The notes under the pieces were generated by a model. The model had not been told where the DNA came from, did no database searches, and saw only the letters and a program-made list of their open reading frames with translations. Positions 26,258-37,487 of a stretch of 64,000 nucleotides of DNA are shown in pieces. Source of the stretch: Pseudomonas xantholysinigenes (GTDB lineage Bacteria; Pseudomonadota; Gammaproteobacteria; Pseudomonadales; Pseudomonadaceae); NCBI RefSeq assembly GCF_014268885.2, contig NZ_CP077095.1, positions 4,619,001 to 4,683,000 on the forward strand. The letters are read 5' to 3'. The number at the start of each line of letters is the position of its first letter. Positions within the stretch are counted from its first letter, which is position 1. Both the position numbers and the translations under genes were made by a program.

Positions 26258-27088
26258 TCAGATCAGCACGGTCCACAAGGCAAAGCAGGCGTACCACAGC
26301 ACCGCGCAACGCAGCAGCAGTTCCCACAGGCTGTCGAGGCGCTCCAGGCCACGCTGGTGGTCTTCGTCTTCGCTAATGTCGTCCGCCACCCGGCCAACCT
26401 TGGCCACCAGATGCGCGGCACTGATGTGCCAGTCGAGCAGTTCGTGGAGCATCACCCGGGTGACCGCGACGAAGTTGCCGACCAGGGCGAAGCTCAGCGT
26501 CAGTACCCGTACCGGCAGCCAGTCCATGGCATGGCGCAACTGGCCGGCCAGGGTCTTGAGCGCGGGCTGATCGCTGTTATCGCAGGTCAAGGCCAGCAGC
26601 CTGTAGGCCAGTGCGGCGCCCGGCCCCAGCAGGAAATACCAGAAGATCACGGCGAAGAAACTCTGGTAGGCCTGCCACAGCAGATGCCCCTGGACCCGGT
26701 TGATCAACCCCGGGGCGTCCTCCGCGGCCAACCCCAGGTCGCGTTCGGCCACGTGCAGGGCGGCTTGCTCGTCACCTCGGCGCCAGGCATCGCGAAACGG
26801 CCCCAGGGCCGCCTTCACATCGCCACGTCCCAGGCTGTAGATCAGCACCAGCAGGTGTACGGGCAGCGCCAGCAGGCCATAGGCCACCGGCTCCAGCACA
26901 TGCAACAGCAGCACCAGCAGCGCCACCGGCGCCAGGATCAGGATCGCCAGGGTCCACCACGGGTGGACCTTGCCGCTGCGCGCCAGGCGCACCAGTTCGC
27001 CCAGGTAGAAACCATCACGTTGCACCTGTTGGCGCAGGGCCGAGAACTTCTCGACCCACAGCGCCAACACCAGCACCAGGAAACTCAT
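26258..27088 (-). CDS. ampE: AmpE-type inner-membrane protein
   Basis: A 276-residue membrane protein starting MSFLVLVLALWVEKFSALRQ, a characteristic AmpE opening, with hydrophobic segments near 52-72, 75-95, 145-165 and 258-275. AmpE is a poorly understood partner in peptidoglycan-recycling control of beta-lactamase, usually encoded right after ampD. Here ATG 27088 overlaps the ampD stop (ATGA). Confidence 0.9.
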   Translation of the reverse strand: MSFLVLVLALWVEKFSALRQQVQRDGFYLGELVRLARSGKVHPWWTLAILILAPVALLVLLLHVLEPVAYGLLALPVHLLVLIYSLGRGDVKAALGPFRDAWRRGDEQAALHVAERDLGLAAEDAPGLINRVQGHLLWQAYQSFFAVIFWYFLLGPGAALAYRLLALTCDNSDQPALKTLAGQLRHAMDWLPVRVLTLSFALVGNFVAVTRVMLHELLDWHISAAHLVAKVGRVADDISEDEDHQRGLERLDSLWELLLRCAVLWYACFALWTVLI

Positions 27089-27651
27089 GCCTTGTCCTCG
27101 TTGCGTTGCAGGGCGGCCCGGTAACGTGGCCAGTCGAAGGCCGGGCCCGGATCGGTCTTGCGCTGTGGGGCAATGTCGCTGTGGCCGCAGATGCGCTGGC
27201 TGTCGATCACCGGCCAGGCCCGGCGAATCTCGCGGGTCAGTTGCTCCAGGGTGGCGTACTGGGCATCGGTGTAGGGCAGCTCATCGGTGCCTTCGAGCTC
27301 GATGCCGATGGAGAAATCATTGCAGCCCTCGCGGTCACCGAAACGCGACACGCCGGCATGCCAGGCGCGCTCGAGCAACGAGACGAACTGGGTCACCGCG
27401 CCGTCGCGCTCGACGAACAGGTGCGCCGATACGGTCAGGTGGTTGATGGTCGCGAAATAGGGATGCTCGTCCGGGTCGAGGCGGTTCTGGAAGAACTGCT
27501 GGACCTTGCCGGTGCCGAAGCACGCTGGCGGCAGGCTGATGTTGTGGATCACCAGCAGCGAGATGGCCTCGCCGTCGGGGCGGGCGTTGCAGTTTGGCGA
27601 GGGGCAGTGGCTGACGCCGGAAAACCAGCCGGTCGCACGGTCCAATTGCAT
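27085..27651 (-). CDS. ampD: 1,6-anhydro-N-acetylmuramyl-L-alanine amidase AmpD
   Basis: A 188-residue cytosolic zinc amidase, the usual length. Zn ligands are His36 (LVIHNISLPP) and His/Asp in ICGHSDIAPQRKTDPGPAFD, where the Lys is the catalytic helper; FSIGIELEGTD carries the catalytic Glu. It removes the peptide from anhydro-muropeptides in cell-wall recycling and so keeps AmpR-controlled beta-lactamase off. ATG 27651 matches the family N terminus (MQLDRATGWF); the upstream open frame is untranslated leader. Confidence 0.94.
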   Translation of the reverse strand: MQLDRATGWFSGVSHCPSPNCNARPDGEAISLLVIHNISLPPACFGTGKVQQFFQNRLDPDEHPYFATINHLTVSAHLFVERDGAVTQFVSLLERAWHAGVSRFGDREGCNDFSIGIELEGTDELPYTDAQYATLEQLTREIRRAWPVIDSQRICGHSDIAPQRKTDPGPAFDWPRYRAALQRNEDKA

Positions 27652-27764
27652 GAAGGCAGATCCTGAATGACGCCACGGGCAGGCGGTCAGTATGCCGTGC
27701 CTGTAACGCCGGTGCATGTAAATGATTGTGTGGAAAACTTAGCGCTGCGTGGCTTGCTTCGTGG

Positions 27765-27935
27765 TGCCTGGCACCGGCTTCGCCGGTGTTCGGGGCGGTG
27801 CGGCGGTCCGATAAACCCGCTCCCACAGGGATCGAGCTGGATTCAACCATGCCCTATTGCCTGTGGAGTTCAGCTGGGCTCACGCCATGCCCTATACCTG
27901 TGGGAGCGGGTTTACCCGCGAAGCAAACGACGCGG
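27765..27935. repeat. REP-type repeats in the ampD-DUF1631 gap
   Basis: The 313-bp gap holds no gene. From 27765 to 27830 there is a right-hand half element (GGCACCGGCTTCGCCGGTG ... AAACCCGCTCCCACAGGG), and at 27898-27935 a left-hand arm (CCTGTGGGAGCGGGTTTACC). The two related phrases tGCCCTATtgCCTGTGG and aTGCCCTATaCCTGTGG at about 27850 and 27888 suggest a small local duplication. Confidence 0.7.
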
Positions 27936-27964
27936 TGTGTCGGCGCGCAGTAGTGTCCTCGGCA

Positions 27965-30115
27965 TCAGCGGGCCTGCTGCAGGCGCAACTGTTCGAGCAC
28001 GGCATCCAGCGCGCGCTCGAACAACAAACCGTCATCGAGCAAGCGCACCTCGCCCCGACGCAAGGCCACCGCCAGCCCATGGCGGCTCCACTCACGCACC
28101 TTCAGCCCAGTACGGTTGGCGAATACGAAGCGGTCATGGCTGTCGATGCGCGCCACCAGCTTGCAGCGCAGCGGCTCGTCATCATCCATCACCTCGACCC
28201 AGGAGCCCAGGCGCAGGCGCTCTACCTGACGCAGGGCCGGCTCCTGATCATCCACTGGCGAGCAGGGTACATGGGTCGACTCGTCGGCGATGGCCAACAC
28301 GATGTCATCCTCCACCCGCACCTCGGCCAGGGCCTGTTCAGGCTCGAGCACGCCGCCACAGGCGCGCAGGTGCAGTTTCTCCAGTTGCAGGAAGAAGTCG
28401 CGAGTGGCCGTCGAGTCCAGCGCCACGCCGGCCAAGCCCTCGCGCAACGCCTTGAGCAGCCCTGGCACCTGCTCCAGCAGACGGGCCGGATCGGCGGTCG
28501 GCACCAGGCTGCCCAGCAAGCCATCCATCGTCGCCACGCCTTGCGCCCAAGCCTGCGAATCTTCGCCCTGCTTCAACCAGGCCAGCAGCAGTACCTGACT
28601 CCAGGCCTGCACCAGCATCTGCACCACCACCTGCGGCAATACCTGGCCGCGCAGGCGCAGGTTCAGCACCTGCTGCACCCGTTCACGGGCCAGCAAGGTA
28701 CGCGCCCGACCTTCCTCGGCGTCACGGGTGCGCTGCTCGAGCAGCTCGTTGCGACGGCGTTCGTCCTGGCTGAACGACAGAAACTCATCGAGCAGTTCGC
28801 TGAACAACCCGCAGTCTTCGGAAAAATCATTGAGCAGGCGCTGGACGATCCGCTCGACCCGCAGGTGCAGGCTGTCACGCTGCTCGTCGCCCTCGCTGTC
28901 CCAGCCGATCGCCACCGCGGCGATTTCGTTGAGCAGGCGGCGCGCCGGATGGCTGCCCCGGCTCAGCAGCCCCTTGTCGATCAGGGCCACCTTCAGCAGC
29001 GGGATATGCAGGCGCCCGATCAGCGCGCGCAGGCTCGCCGGCAGGTTGTCGTCGGCCTGGATGAAGGCGAACAGCAGCTCGACCAGGTTGATCATGTCCT
29101 CGTCGGCGGTGGCAATGCGTCGGCGCGTGCCGCTGCGCACGCTGACGCGCAACAGCAGTTGTTCGAGCTGCTGGCCGAGCTTGAAGTCGTCGGGCTCGCC
29201 AGGCGCCGGCACATAGTGCTGCAGATGGGTCAGCAGACGCAGCAGGTCGTCGGTGCTGATCGGCTGGGCCGCGCGGGTCGTTTGCAAGCGCGGCGCAACG
29301 CGACCGCGACTGGGTTCGAGCAGCGCCTGCAACGAGCAGAAAAAGGCCTGGCCGGCGCTGTCGGCGTCCGATTCGTGCAAGGCGGAACTACTCGGCGCAC
29401 GCCGGGCAATATGCCGGCGGTCCTCGGCACGGCGCCGCGGCGCCGGCATCAACTCCGGCAAAACGCCAGCACTGGCCAGCAACAGATTGGCCTCGCCATA
29501 GAGCAGGTCGAGGTCACGCAGGACATAACGCTCGAACAGCTTGAGCAGCACCAGCTTGACGTTTGGCCCCACGCCCAGGTCGCGTCCGGCCTGCAGGAAG
29601 AAACCACACAGGCTGCCAGGCCCCAAGGGATTGCGTGGCAGTTCGATGGTCAGCTCGAGCAAGGTTTCGAAACGCAGGCTCAACTGTTCGAGCAGGAAGC
29701 CGTCGCGGGACAGCACACGGTCGACCATGGCCTGCACCGCCACCGAGCGCTCCAGCGCCGGGTCTTGCTGCGCCAATTGGGCGCTGACCAGCGACGCGAG
29801 GGCATCGCATTGGCCAATGCGGGCGAAGGCATCATAGAAGGTATCGAGAAACCCACGCTCGATGCTCTTGCGCTTGAGCCGTACGTCGCGCATGGCTTCG
29901 AAATACAGGTTTTGGTCGAGGCGGCCACTGGCCTTGTCGGCCATTTCAAAGAGGGTGTCGTCAGCGTTGTCGAACAACGCCTGCAGACCTTGGCGCAATT
30001 GCAGGGCGGCCTTGTCACGCACCTGCAGGAGCAACACTGGAAGGCATGGAGAGGGTGCCCGGGCACCTCGGTCGAGGGTGGTTGCCAGGGGCACCACCTT
30101 GCCTTCTTTGTGCAT
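27965..30115 (-). CDS. DUF1631 domain-containing protein
   Basis: A 716-residue cytosolic protein, largely helical and charged (LQVRDKAALQLRQGLQALFD; YVLRDLDLLYGEANLLLASA). It covers the DUF1631 family from end to end; members are sometimes misnamed thymidine phosphorylase and have no proven activity. The C-terminal ~110 residues (RLGSWVEVMDDDEPLRCKLV, DRFVFANRTGLKVREWS) resemble a PilZ-like beta-rich tail, which would link it to c-di-GMP, but this is only an impression. ATG 30115 is set by AAGGAG nine bases upstream. Confidence 0.82.
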   Translation of the reverse strand: MHKEGKVVPLATTLDRGARAPSPCLPVLLLQVRDKAALQLRQGLQALFDNADDTLFEMADKASGRLDQNLYFEAMRDVRLKRKSIERGFLDTFYDAFARIGQCDALASLVSAQLAQQDPALERSVAVQAMVDRVLSRDGFLLEQLSLRFETLLELTIELPRNPLGPGSLCGFFLQAGRDLGVGPNVKLVLLKLFERYVLRDLDLLYGEANLLLASAGVLPELMPAPRRRAEDRRHIARRAPSSSALHESDADSAGQAFFCSLQALLEPSRGRVAPRLQTTRAAQPISTDDLLRLLTHLQHYVPAPGEPDDFKLGQQLEQLLLRVSVRSGTRRRIATADEDMINLVELLFAFIQADDNLPASLRALIGRLHIPLLKVALIDKGLLSRGSHPARRLLNEIAAVAIGWDSEGDEQRDSLHLRVERIVQRLLNDFSEDCGLFSELLDEFLSFSQDERRRNELLEQRTRDAEEGRARTLLARERVQQVLNLRLRGQVLPQVVVQMLVQAWSQVLLLAWLKQGEDSQAWAQGVATMDGLLGSLVPTADPARLLEQVPGLLKALREGLAGVALDSTATRDFFLQLEKLHLRACGGVLEPEQALAEVRVEDDIVLAIADESTHVPCSPVDDQEPALRQVERLRLGSWVEVMDDDEPLRCKLVARIDSHDRFVFANRTGLKVREWSRHGLAVALRRGEVRLLDDGLLFERALDAVLEQLRLQQAR

Positions 30116-30325
30116 CCCGGACTCCTTGCTGGATGTTACGTTGCGCCATTGGCGTAAAATCGTCAAAGCTATGACGCCAAATACAAGGCGCCATTATCAG
30201 GGAAAACGTTGACAGCTGCCAGCGCGCATTCGCACGCCCCCAACTGACCCCGCATTCGGGCAAATGCTCACCCGCCCCGACCAAAGGTCGTTGGCTCAGC
30301 GGCTGTACACACCGGCCCCCTGCCC

Positions 30326-30331
30326 TATAAT
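30326..30331 (+). promoter_or_regulatory. candidate -10 element of nadC
   Basis: A perfect TATAAT lies 28 bp before the nadC start. The hexamer 17 bp upstream (CTGTAC, 30303-30308) is a poor -35, so strength is uncertain. The gap from 30116 upward has no gene. Confidence 0.5.
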
Positions 30332-30344
30332 CGCCGGCACCTAG

Positions 30345-31208
<864 letters not shown>

Positions 31209-31233
31209 GGGATCTGGCGCTTGTACTGGCCTC

Positions 31234-31362
31234 TTCGCGGGCAAGCCCGCTCCCACAGGGATCGCGCTAGCTTTAGCAGTTGAGCAAGACAGTTGCTCCC
31301 ACAGGGACTCCGCCGACCTCAGGGCATGCACCACACCTGTGGGAGCGGGCTTGCCCGCGAAG
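31234..31362. repeat. composite extragenic repeat, copy 2
   Basis: Contains the same module order as 1321-1450: TTCGCGGGCAAGCCCGCTCC, then CACAGGGATCGCGCTAGC, TTTAGCAGTTGAGCAAGACA, GTTGCTCCCACAGG, TCAGGGCATGCACCACACCT and GTGGGAGCGGGCTTGCCCGC. It fills most of the nadC-trxB gap. Confidence 0.82.
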
Positions 31363-31393
31363 AGGCAAGCACAGGTACAGCAAGGTTCCAGGC

Positions 31394-31426
31394 ATGAAAA
31401 AACCGGCCAGTGGCCGGTTTTTTCAT
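31394..31426. terminator. bidirectional terminator between nadC and trxB
   Basis: A perfect inverted repeat, ATGAAAAAACCGGCCA / TGGCCGGTTTTTTCAT, gives a GC-rich core flanked by A on one side and T on the other. It works in both directions for the two convergent genes. Confidence 0.92.
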
Positions 31427-31440
31427 GCTGCGGTACAGAC

Positions 31441-32493
<1,053 letters not shown>

Positions 32494-32582
32494 CTACAAC
32501 GCGTTGGCCCAAAACCGAAAAAGATGAGCGCACTGTAGCGAGGCCGCAGAGATTAAGGAAATATCCTTCGACAATCCACCTT

Positions 32583-32608
32583 ATAGACAGTCTCTATGTT
32601 TGGAATAA
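32583..32608. promoter_or_regulatory. OxyR-like binding site between trxB and cysZ
   Basis: ATAG-N7-CTAT occurs exactly at 32583-32597; seven bases later ATAA (32605-32608) is a one-mismatch third quarter-site, while the expected fourth is absent. The OxyR consensus is four such quarters at this spacing. The rest of the 327-bp gap contains AAGGAAATATCCTT (32558-32571), a near-palindrome, and no gene. Confidence 0.5.
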
Positions 32609-32724
32609 ATCGATAGGGATTGTGCAGCCGCTTTGTTACAGGCCGTTTCCGCCAAGTGCCGTGCCTTTCGTCGCCGCGCCAAACTCGGTAAGGTCAGCGC
32701 GTTTTCCTTTTGTGGAGCATTCCG

Positions 32725-33453
32725 ATGCAAGCCCCTGTCCTTTCCGGCCCACAGTACCTGCGCGAAGGCCTGAAACTGATCCTCAGCCCGAGCCTGCGGT
32801 TGTTCGTGCTGCTGCCCCTGGCGGTCAACCTGCTGCTGTTCGGCGGGCTGATCTACTTCGCCGGACATCAGTTCAGCCTGTGGGTCGATGCGCTGATGCC
32901 CACCCTGCCCGACTGGCTGAGCTTCCTCACCTATATCCTCTGGCCGTTGTTCGTGGCGCTGGTGGTGCTGATGGTGTTCTTCACCTTCACCTTGCTGGCC
33001 AACGTCATCGCCGCGCCGTTCAACGGCTTCCTCGCCGAAAAGGTCGAGGTGGTGGTACGTGGCCAGGACACCTTCCCGCCGTTCAGCTGGGCTGAGCTGG
33101 CGGCCATGGTGCCGCGCACCTTCAGCCGCGAAATGCGCAAGCTGGGCTACTTCCTGCCACGGGCCATCGGCCTGTTCATCCTGTCGTTCATCCCGGTGGT
33201 CAACGTGGTCGCCGCGCCGCTGTGGCTGGTGTTCGGTATCTGGATGATGGCGATCCAGTACATCGACTACCCGGCGGACAACAACAAGATGAGCTGGCAG
33301 GACATGCTCGCCTGGCTGCGGCAGAAGCGCTGGCAGTCCATGGGCTTTGGCGGGATCACCTACCTGGCGCTGCTGATTCCGGGGGTCAACGTGCTGATGA
33401 TGCCGGCGGCGGTGGCCGGGGCGACGTTGTTCTGGGTGCGTGAACGCACCTGA
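32725..33453 (+). CDS. cysZ: sulfate transporter CysZ
   Basis: A 242-residue inner-membrane protein of the EI24/CysZ family. Hydrophobic helices at about 28-50, 68-100, 145-165 and 205-230; conserved [16 protein letters not shown] and [18 protein letters not shown] are CysZ signatures. It imports sulfate for cysteine synthesis. ATG 32725 follows GGAG at 32714-32717. Confidence 0.93.
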   Translation: MQAPVLSGPQYLREGLKLILSPSLRLFVLLPLAVNLLLFGGLIYFAGHQFSLWVDALMPTLPDWLSFLTYILWPLFVALVVLMVFFTFTLLANVIAAPFNGFLAEKVEVVVRGQDTFPPFSWAELAAMVPRTFSREMRKLGYFLPRAIGLFILSFIPVVNVVAAPLWLVFGIWMMAIQYIDYPADNNKMSWQDMLAWLRQKRWQSMGFGGITYLALLIPGVNVLMMPAAVAGATLFWVRERT

Positions 33454-33465
33454 GCCCCCATAAAC

Positions 33466-33579
33466 CTGTAGGAGCGGCCTTGTGTCGCGAAAGGGCCGCA
33501 AAGCGGCCCCGGCGATATCAGCTTGATGCACGAATCCTGGGGGCGCTTCGCCCCCCTTTCGCGACACAAGGCTCCTACA
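33466..33579. repeat. REP-type palindrome pair, class B
   Basis: Arms CCTGTAGGAGCGGCCTTGTG and CACAAGGCTCCTAC enclose GGGCCGCAAAGCGGCCCC and GGGGCGCTTCGCCCCCC. The right arm has lost the GCCG of its core (AAGGCTCCTAC instead of AAGGCCGCTCCTAC). Located between cysZ and a convergent receptor gene. Confidence 0.8.
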
Positions 33580-33597
33580 CAAGCGGTGTCAAGCCGG

Positions 33598-34914
33598 TCA
33601 GTGACTCAGCTGGCTGGAAAACTGCCCCACCGCATCCACCACCTTCTTCGCCCCTTCCTGGATCTCCACGATCACCCCGCCGGTATCGGCGGCCAGGGCC
33701 AAGCCTTGCTCGGCCTGGCGCTTGCTGGTGTCGATGATATCCACCGCGGCCTGGGCCAGCTGCTCGTTCTGCTGCACCACCTTGGCGATCTCCTCGGTGG
33801 CGCTGCTGGTGCGCGAGGCGAGCTGGCGCACTTCGTCGGCGACCACGGCGAAGCCCCGGCCCTGCTCGCCGGCGCGGGCGGCCTCGATGGCGGCGTTGAG
33901 CGCCAGCAGGTTGGTCTGCCCGGCGATGTCACTGATGGTCTTGATGATCGCACCGATCACCTTCGACTGCTTGTCCAGCGCCTGGATGCCATCGGCGGCG
34001 TCCTGCATCGAACCTTCCAGGCCACGCATCACCTCGACGGTCTGGGTCACCACGTCAGTGGCCTTGCGCGCACTGCTGTCGGTCTCCAGCGAGGTGGTGT
34101 AGGCGATGTCCGCGGCTTGGGCCACGGCCAGTTCCTGATTGACCTGGTCGGTGATCACCGTGGCGAACTTGACGACTTTGTACAGCACGTCATGGGCATC
34201 GATGATCGGGTTGTACGAGGCTTCCAGCCACACCACGCGGCCATGGGCGTCGATGCGCTTAAAGCGGTCGGCGACGAACTCGCCACGGCGCAGCCTGTCC
34301 CAGAATGCCTGGTAGGCCGTCGAATTGGCTTCTTCCGGCTCACAGAACATGCGGTGGGGTTTGCCACGCACCTGGTCGAGGCTGTAGCCCATGGTCTGCA
34401 GGAAGCGATCGTTGGCGGTCAGCACCTGGCCGTCGAGGTTGAACTCGATCACCGCGGTGGAGCGCATCAGCGCCTTGATCAGGCTCTCATGCTCGCGGGA
34501 CGTCTCGATGGTGCGGGTCAGGTCGCTGGAGTGCAGGGAGAAATACTTGATCCGCCCTTCGCTGTTCTTCACCGGCTGCAGGATCGAGCGCAGCCAGGCC
34601 TCCTCGCCGTTGCCGCGCAACAGGCGAAACGCGCCGTTGAGGTGCTCGCCACGGGTAATGGCCTGCTTCATGCGCTGGTAGAAGTCGAGCTTCTTCACGT
34701 GGGACGGGACGATGTCCTCGATATTGCGGCCGATCAGCTGCTCGGCGCGGTAGAGCATCTCAGTCTCGAAGTTGCCGTTGACCGACTCGATGCGCCCCTG
34801 GGGGTCGAGCTGGAGGACCAGCATCTCGCTGTCCAGGCTGTTCTTGACCTGCTCGATGGACATCAACTCTTCGCGCAGTTGCTGGATTTCTTGCTTCAGT
34901 TTGCTGTTGAACAT
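33598..34914 (-). CDS. cytosolic chemoreceptor with two PAS domains (BdlA-like)
   Basis: A 438-residue protein with no membrane segment. An N-terminal coiled coil ([21 protein letters not shown]) is followed by PAS 1 ([23 protein letters not shown]), PAS 2 ([22 protein letters not shown]) and an MCP signalling domain with [20 protein letters not shown]. The layout is that of P. aeruginosa BdlA, which controls biofilm dispersal, and of other soluble MCPs. ATG 34914 is preferred: a longer open frame exists but is not coding in style, and GGGAGAG precedes this ATG. A sigma-28-like promoter lies 45 bp upstream. Confidence 0.9.
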   Translation of the reverse strand: MFNSKLKQEIQQLREELMSIEQVKNSLDSEMLVLQLDPQGRIESVNGNFETEMLYRAEQLIGRNIEDIVPSHVKKLDFYQRMKQAITRGEHLNGAFRLLRGNGEEAWLRSILQPVKNSEGRIKYFSLHSSDLTRTIETSREHESLIKALMRSTAVIEFNLDGQVLTANDRFLQTMGYSLDQVRGKPHRMFCEPEEANSTAYQAFWDRLRRGEFVADRFKRIDAHGRVVWLEASYNPIIDAHDVLYKVVKFATVITDQVNQELAVAQAADIAYTTSLETDSSARKATDVVTQTVEVMRGLEGSMQDAADGIQALDKQSKVIGAIIKTISDIAGQTNLLALNAAIEAARAGEQGRGFAVVADEVRQLASRTSSATEEIAKVVQQNEQLAQAAVDIIDTSKRQAEQGLALAADTGGVIVEIQEGAKKVVDAVGQFSSQLSH

Positions 34915-34957
34915 GGCCGCTCTCCCGGAGCGTATTCCTGTAGTCGAATGCAACTGC

Positions 34958-34983
34958 ATCGGCTGCCTGCGGCGAGTTCTTGA
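34958..34983 (-). promoter_or_regulatory. sigma-28 (FliA)-like promoter
   Basis: On the minus strand TCAAG is followed by 15 bases and GCCGAT(GC). The same TCA-G-N15-GCCGAT layout precedes the dCache receptor at 61588-61615. Flagellar sigma-28 commonly drives chemoreceptor genes. The -10 differs from GCCGATAA at its last two positions. Confidence 0.45.
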
Positions 34984-35081
34984 GTGCTTTGCAAGGAAAT
35001 ATTCAAACGGGTGAAAGTGCCGAAAATCAGGCGTCATATCCCCGTCACACGGGCGTCACATGGCGGCAGGACACTTTTCCC

Positions 35082-36290
35082 ATGAGCACACCGTCCTTGC
35101 GTATCACCCTGGTCAGCGAAACCTTCCCACCCGAGATCAACGGCGTGGCCAACACCCTTGGTCGCTTGAGCGACGGGCTGCGTCAACGCGGCCATCAGGT
35201 GGAGCTGATCCGCCCGCGCCAGGCTGCCGACACGACGCCGGACAACCCTGACCAATTGCTGCTGTGCCGCGGCTGGCCGCTGCCCGGCTACCCCGGCTTG
35301 CAGTGGGGCGAGGTGTCGATGCACAAACTGTGGCGGCGCTGGCGTCGGCAGCGCCCGGATGTGCTGTACATCGCCACCGAGGGCCCGCTAGGGCTGAGCG
35401 CCCTGCGCGCCGCCCGGCGCCTCGGGGTGGCGGTGGTCAGTGGTTTCCACACCAATTTCCCGCAGTACTCCGGCCAATACGGCCTGGGCCTGCTGTCGCG
35501 GCTGCTCACCCATTACCTGCGCTGGTTCCACCGGCGTACCGCGATCACCCTGGTGCCCAGCGCCAGCCAGCGCCTGGAGCTGGAGCGTCGCGGCTTCGAA
35601 CGCCTGGGGCTGATGGCCCGCGGCGTCGATGCCACGCTGTTCAACCCGGCGCGGCGCAGCCAGGCCCTGCGGGAGCAGTGGGGGTTGGCGGCGGATGACA
35701 TCGCCGTGCTGCACGTCGGCCGCCTGGCGGCGGAAAAAAACCTGGCCCTGCTGCGCCCCTGCATGGCGGCCCTGCACGACAGTTATCCACACAAACGCCT
35801 GCGCCTGGTGATTGTCGGCGACGGTCCGGCGCGCGCCCAGCTTGAACAACAACTACCCGAGGCGGTGTTCTGTGGCGCGCAGCGTGGCGAGGTGCTGGCC
35901 GAGCACTTCGCCAGCGGCGACCTGTTCCTGTTCCCGAGCCTGACCGAGACCTTCGGCAATGTGGTGCTCGAAGCCCTCGCCTCGGGCCTGGCGGTGGTCG
36001 CCTATGACGAGGCCGCCGCGGCCCAGCATATTCGCCATGGCCACAGCGGCGCCTTGGCCATGCCAGGCGATCAGGCGGCGTTCATCGATGCCGCCTGCTG
36101 GTTGCTGGAAGAGCAGGAAACCCTGCGCCGGGTGCGTCTGAACGCCCGTCAGCACGCCAGCCGCCAAGGCTGGCCGGCAATCATCGAGCAGTTCGAGGGC
36201 TACCTGTACAACGCCTGCCGGGGCGGGCACCCGGTGGATGCACCGGCGCCGCTGCTGATCAAGCCAGAGTCGTCAACGCCTCGCGGCTGA
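35082..36290 (+). CDS. GT4-family glycosyltransferase
   Basis: A 402-residue GT-B enzyme. The N-terminal half has RITLVSETFPPEINGVANTL and SGFHTNFPQYSGQYGLG, as in SqdX-like and mannosyltransferases. The C-terminal half has LHVGRLAAEKNLALL, the nucleotide-sugar site, and the EX7E motif in SLTETFGNVVLEALASG. It would transfer a sugar, perhaps mannose or glucose, to a lipid or glycan acceptor that cannot be identified. ATG 35082 fits family length. Its 3' end overlaps the convergent reductase by 32 bp. Confidence 0.9.
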   Translation: MSTPSLRITLVSETFPPEINGVANTLGRLSDGLRQRGHQVELIRPRQAADTTPDNPDQLLLCRGWPLPGYPGLQWGEVSMHKLWRRWRRQRPDVLYIATEGPLGLSALRAARRLGVAVVSGFHTNFPQYSGQYGLGLLSRLLTHYLRWFHRRTAITLVPSASQRLELERRGFERLGLMARGVDATLFNPARRSQALREQWGLAADDIAVLHVGRLAAEKNLALLRPCMAALHDSYPHKRLRLVIVGDGPARAQLEQQLPEAVFCGAQRGEVLAEHFASGDLFLFPSLTETFGNVVLEALASGLAVVAYDEAAAAQHIRHGHSGALAMPGDQAAFIDAACWLLEEQETLRRVRLNARQHASRQGWPAIIEQFEGYLYNACRGGHPVDAPAPLLIKPESSTPRG

Positions 36291-37362
36291 ACGGCAACAC
36301 ATCGGCTTCGCGGCCATCACGCACCTTCTGCGCCCACTGTGCATCCACCAGCAATGCCCGGCCCACGGCCACCAGGTCGAATTCCTGGTCTTGCAGGCGG
36401 CGCAGCAAACCTTCCAGACTGGCCGGCTTGGCCACCTTGTCGGTATCGACCATGAACTGCAGGAACTCGCCGTCCAGGCCCACGCTGCCCACGGTGATGG
36501 TCGGTTTGCCGGTAAGCTGGCGCGTCCAGCCGGCTAGGTTCAGCGCGCTGCCATCGAACTCGGGCTCCCAGAAACGCCGGGTGGAGCAATGGAAGATATC
36601 CACACCCGCCTCGCTCAGCGGCTTGAGGAACGCGGCCAACGCCTCGGGGGTTTGCACCAGGCGCGCACTGTAGTCCTGCTGCTTCCATTGCGAGAAGCGG
36701 AAGATGATCGGGAAGTCCGGCCCGACTGCGGCGCGCACCGCCTGGATCAGCTCGATGGCAAAGCGTGAACGCCCGGCCAGGTCCCCGCCGTATTCGTCGT
36801 CGCGGCGATTGCTGGCCTCCCAGAAGAACTGGTCGATCAGGTAGCCATGGGCGCCATGGATCTCCACGCCGTCCATGCCGATGGCCTGGGCATCGCGCGC
36901 GGCCTGGGCGAAGGCCGCGATGACCTCGCGGATATCCGCGTGGCTCATACCCTGCACCAGTACCTTGCCGTCCTTCTCCTTGCCGCTCGGGCCGTGGCCC
37001 GGCACGCTGCCATCAGGCTCGGTGCCCAGGCGCCGCACACTGCCCACATGCCACAGCTGCGGCACGATGCGCCCGCCTTCGGCGTGCACCGCCTCGACCA
37101 CGCGCTGCCAGCCGGCCAAGGCGTCCCCGCCATGGAAACGCGGCACGTTGGGGTAGCCATTGGCGGCCTTGTGCCCGACCGTGGTGCCTTCAGTGATGAT
37201 CAGGCCGACACCGGCGGCGGCGCGGCGACGGTAGTACTCGACCACAGCGTCATGGGGCACGCCGCCCGGGCAGAAGGTGCGGGTCATCGGCGCCATGACC
37301 ACACGGCTCGGCAGTTCGAGGCGACCTAGACGGAAAGGCTGGAACAGAGGGTTGCTGGACAT
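36259..37362 (-). CDS. Old Yellow Enzyme-family NADH:flavin oxidoreductase (alkene reductase)
   Basis: A 367-residue FMN TIM-barrel. Start motif LFQPFRLGRLELPSRVVMAPMTR; substrate pair in EIHGAHGYLIDQFFW (His/His, as in the YqjM/XenA-like class, rather than His/Asn of classical OYE); YGGDLAGRSRFAIELIQAVR; and FMN phosphate loop FDLVAVGRALL. It reduces activated C=C bonds of electrophiles using NAD(P)H. The substrate is not evident. Its 3' end overlaps the glycosyltransferase gene. Confidence 0.9.
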   Translation of the reverse strand: MSSNPLFQPFRLGRLELPSRVVMAPMTRTFCPGGVPHDAVVEYYRRRAAAGVGLIITEGTTVGHKAANGYPNVPRFHGGDALAGWQRVVEAVHAEGGRIVPQLWHVGSVRRLGTEPDGSVPGHGPSGKEKDGKVLVQGMSHADIREVIAAFAQAARDAQAIGMDGVEIHGAHGYLIDQFFWEASNRRDDEYGGDLAGRSRFAIELIQAVRAAVGPDFPIIFRFSQWKQQDYSARLVQTPEALAAFLKPLSEAGVDIFHCSTRRFWEPEFDGSALNLAGWTRQLTGKPTITVGSVGLDGEFLQFMVDTDKVAKPASLEGLLRRLQDQEFDLVAVGRALLVDAQWAQKVRDGREADVLPFSREALTTLA

Positions 37363-37455
37363 GCGGCGCTCCCGACTCGGTGAGGAAATGCGCCTGAGCT
37401 TAGGGCCCGTCGAAGGGTGGGCACAGCATTATTGATTGCAGTGATCGAAGGGTAT

Positions 37456-37485
37456 CGCCGATGGGCCGCGGTGCGGCCCTCGGCG
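37456..37485 (-). terminator. hairpin after the glutathione peroxidase gene
   Basis: Stem CGCCGA-GGGCCGC / GCGGCCC-TCGGCG with a 3-nt loop, three bases beyond the stop. No T-run follows on the minus strand, so it may only stabilise the mRNA end. Confidence 0.45.
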
Positions 37486-37487
37486 GA

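Noticed and set aside
27857..30157. 766-codon open frame opposite the DUF1631 gene
   Set aside because: Compositional shadow of a GC-rich gene; Gln/His-rich with no recognisable domain, and it overruns the REP repeats.
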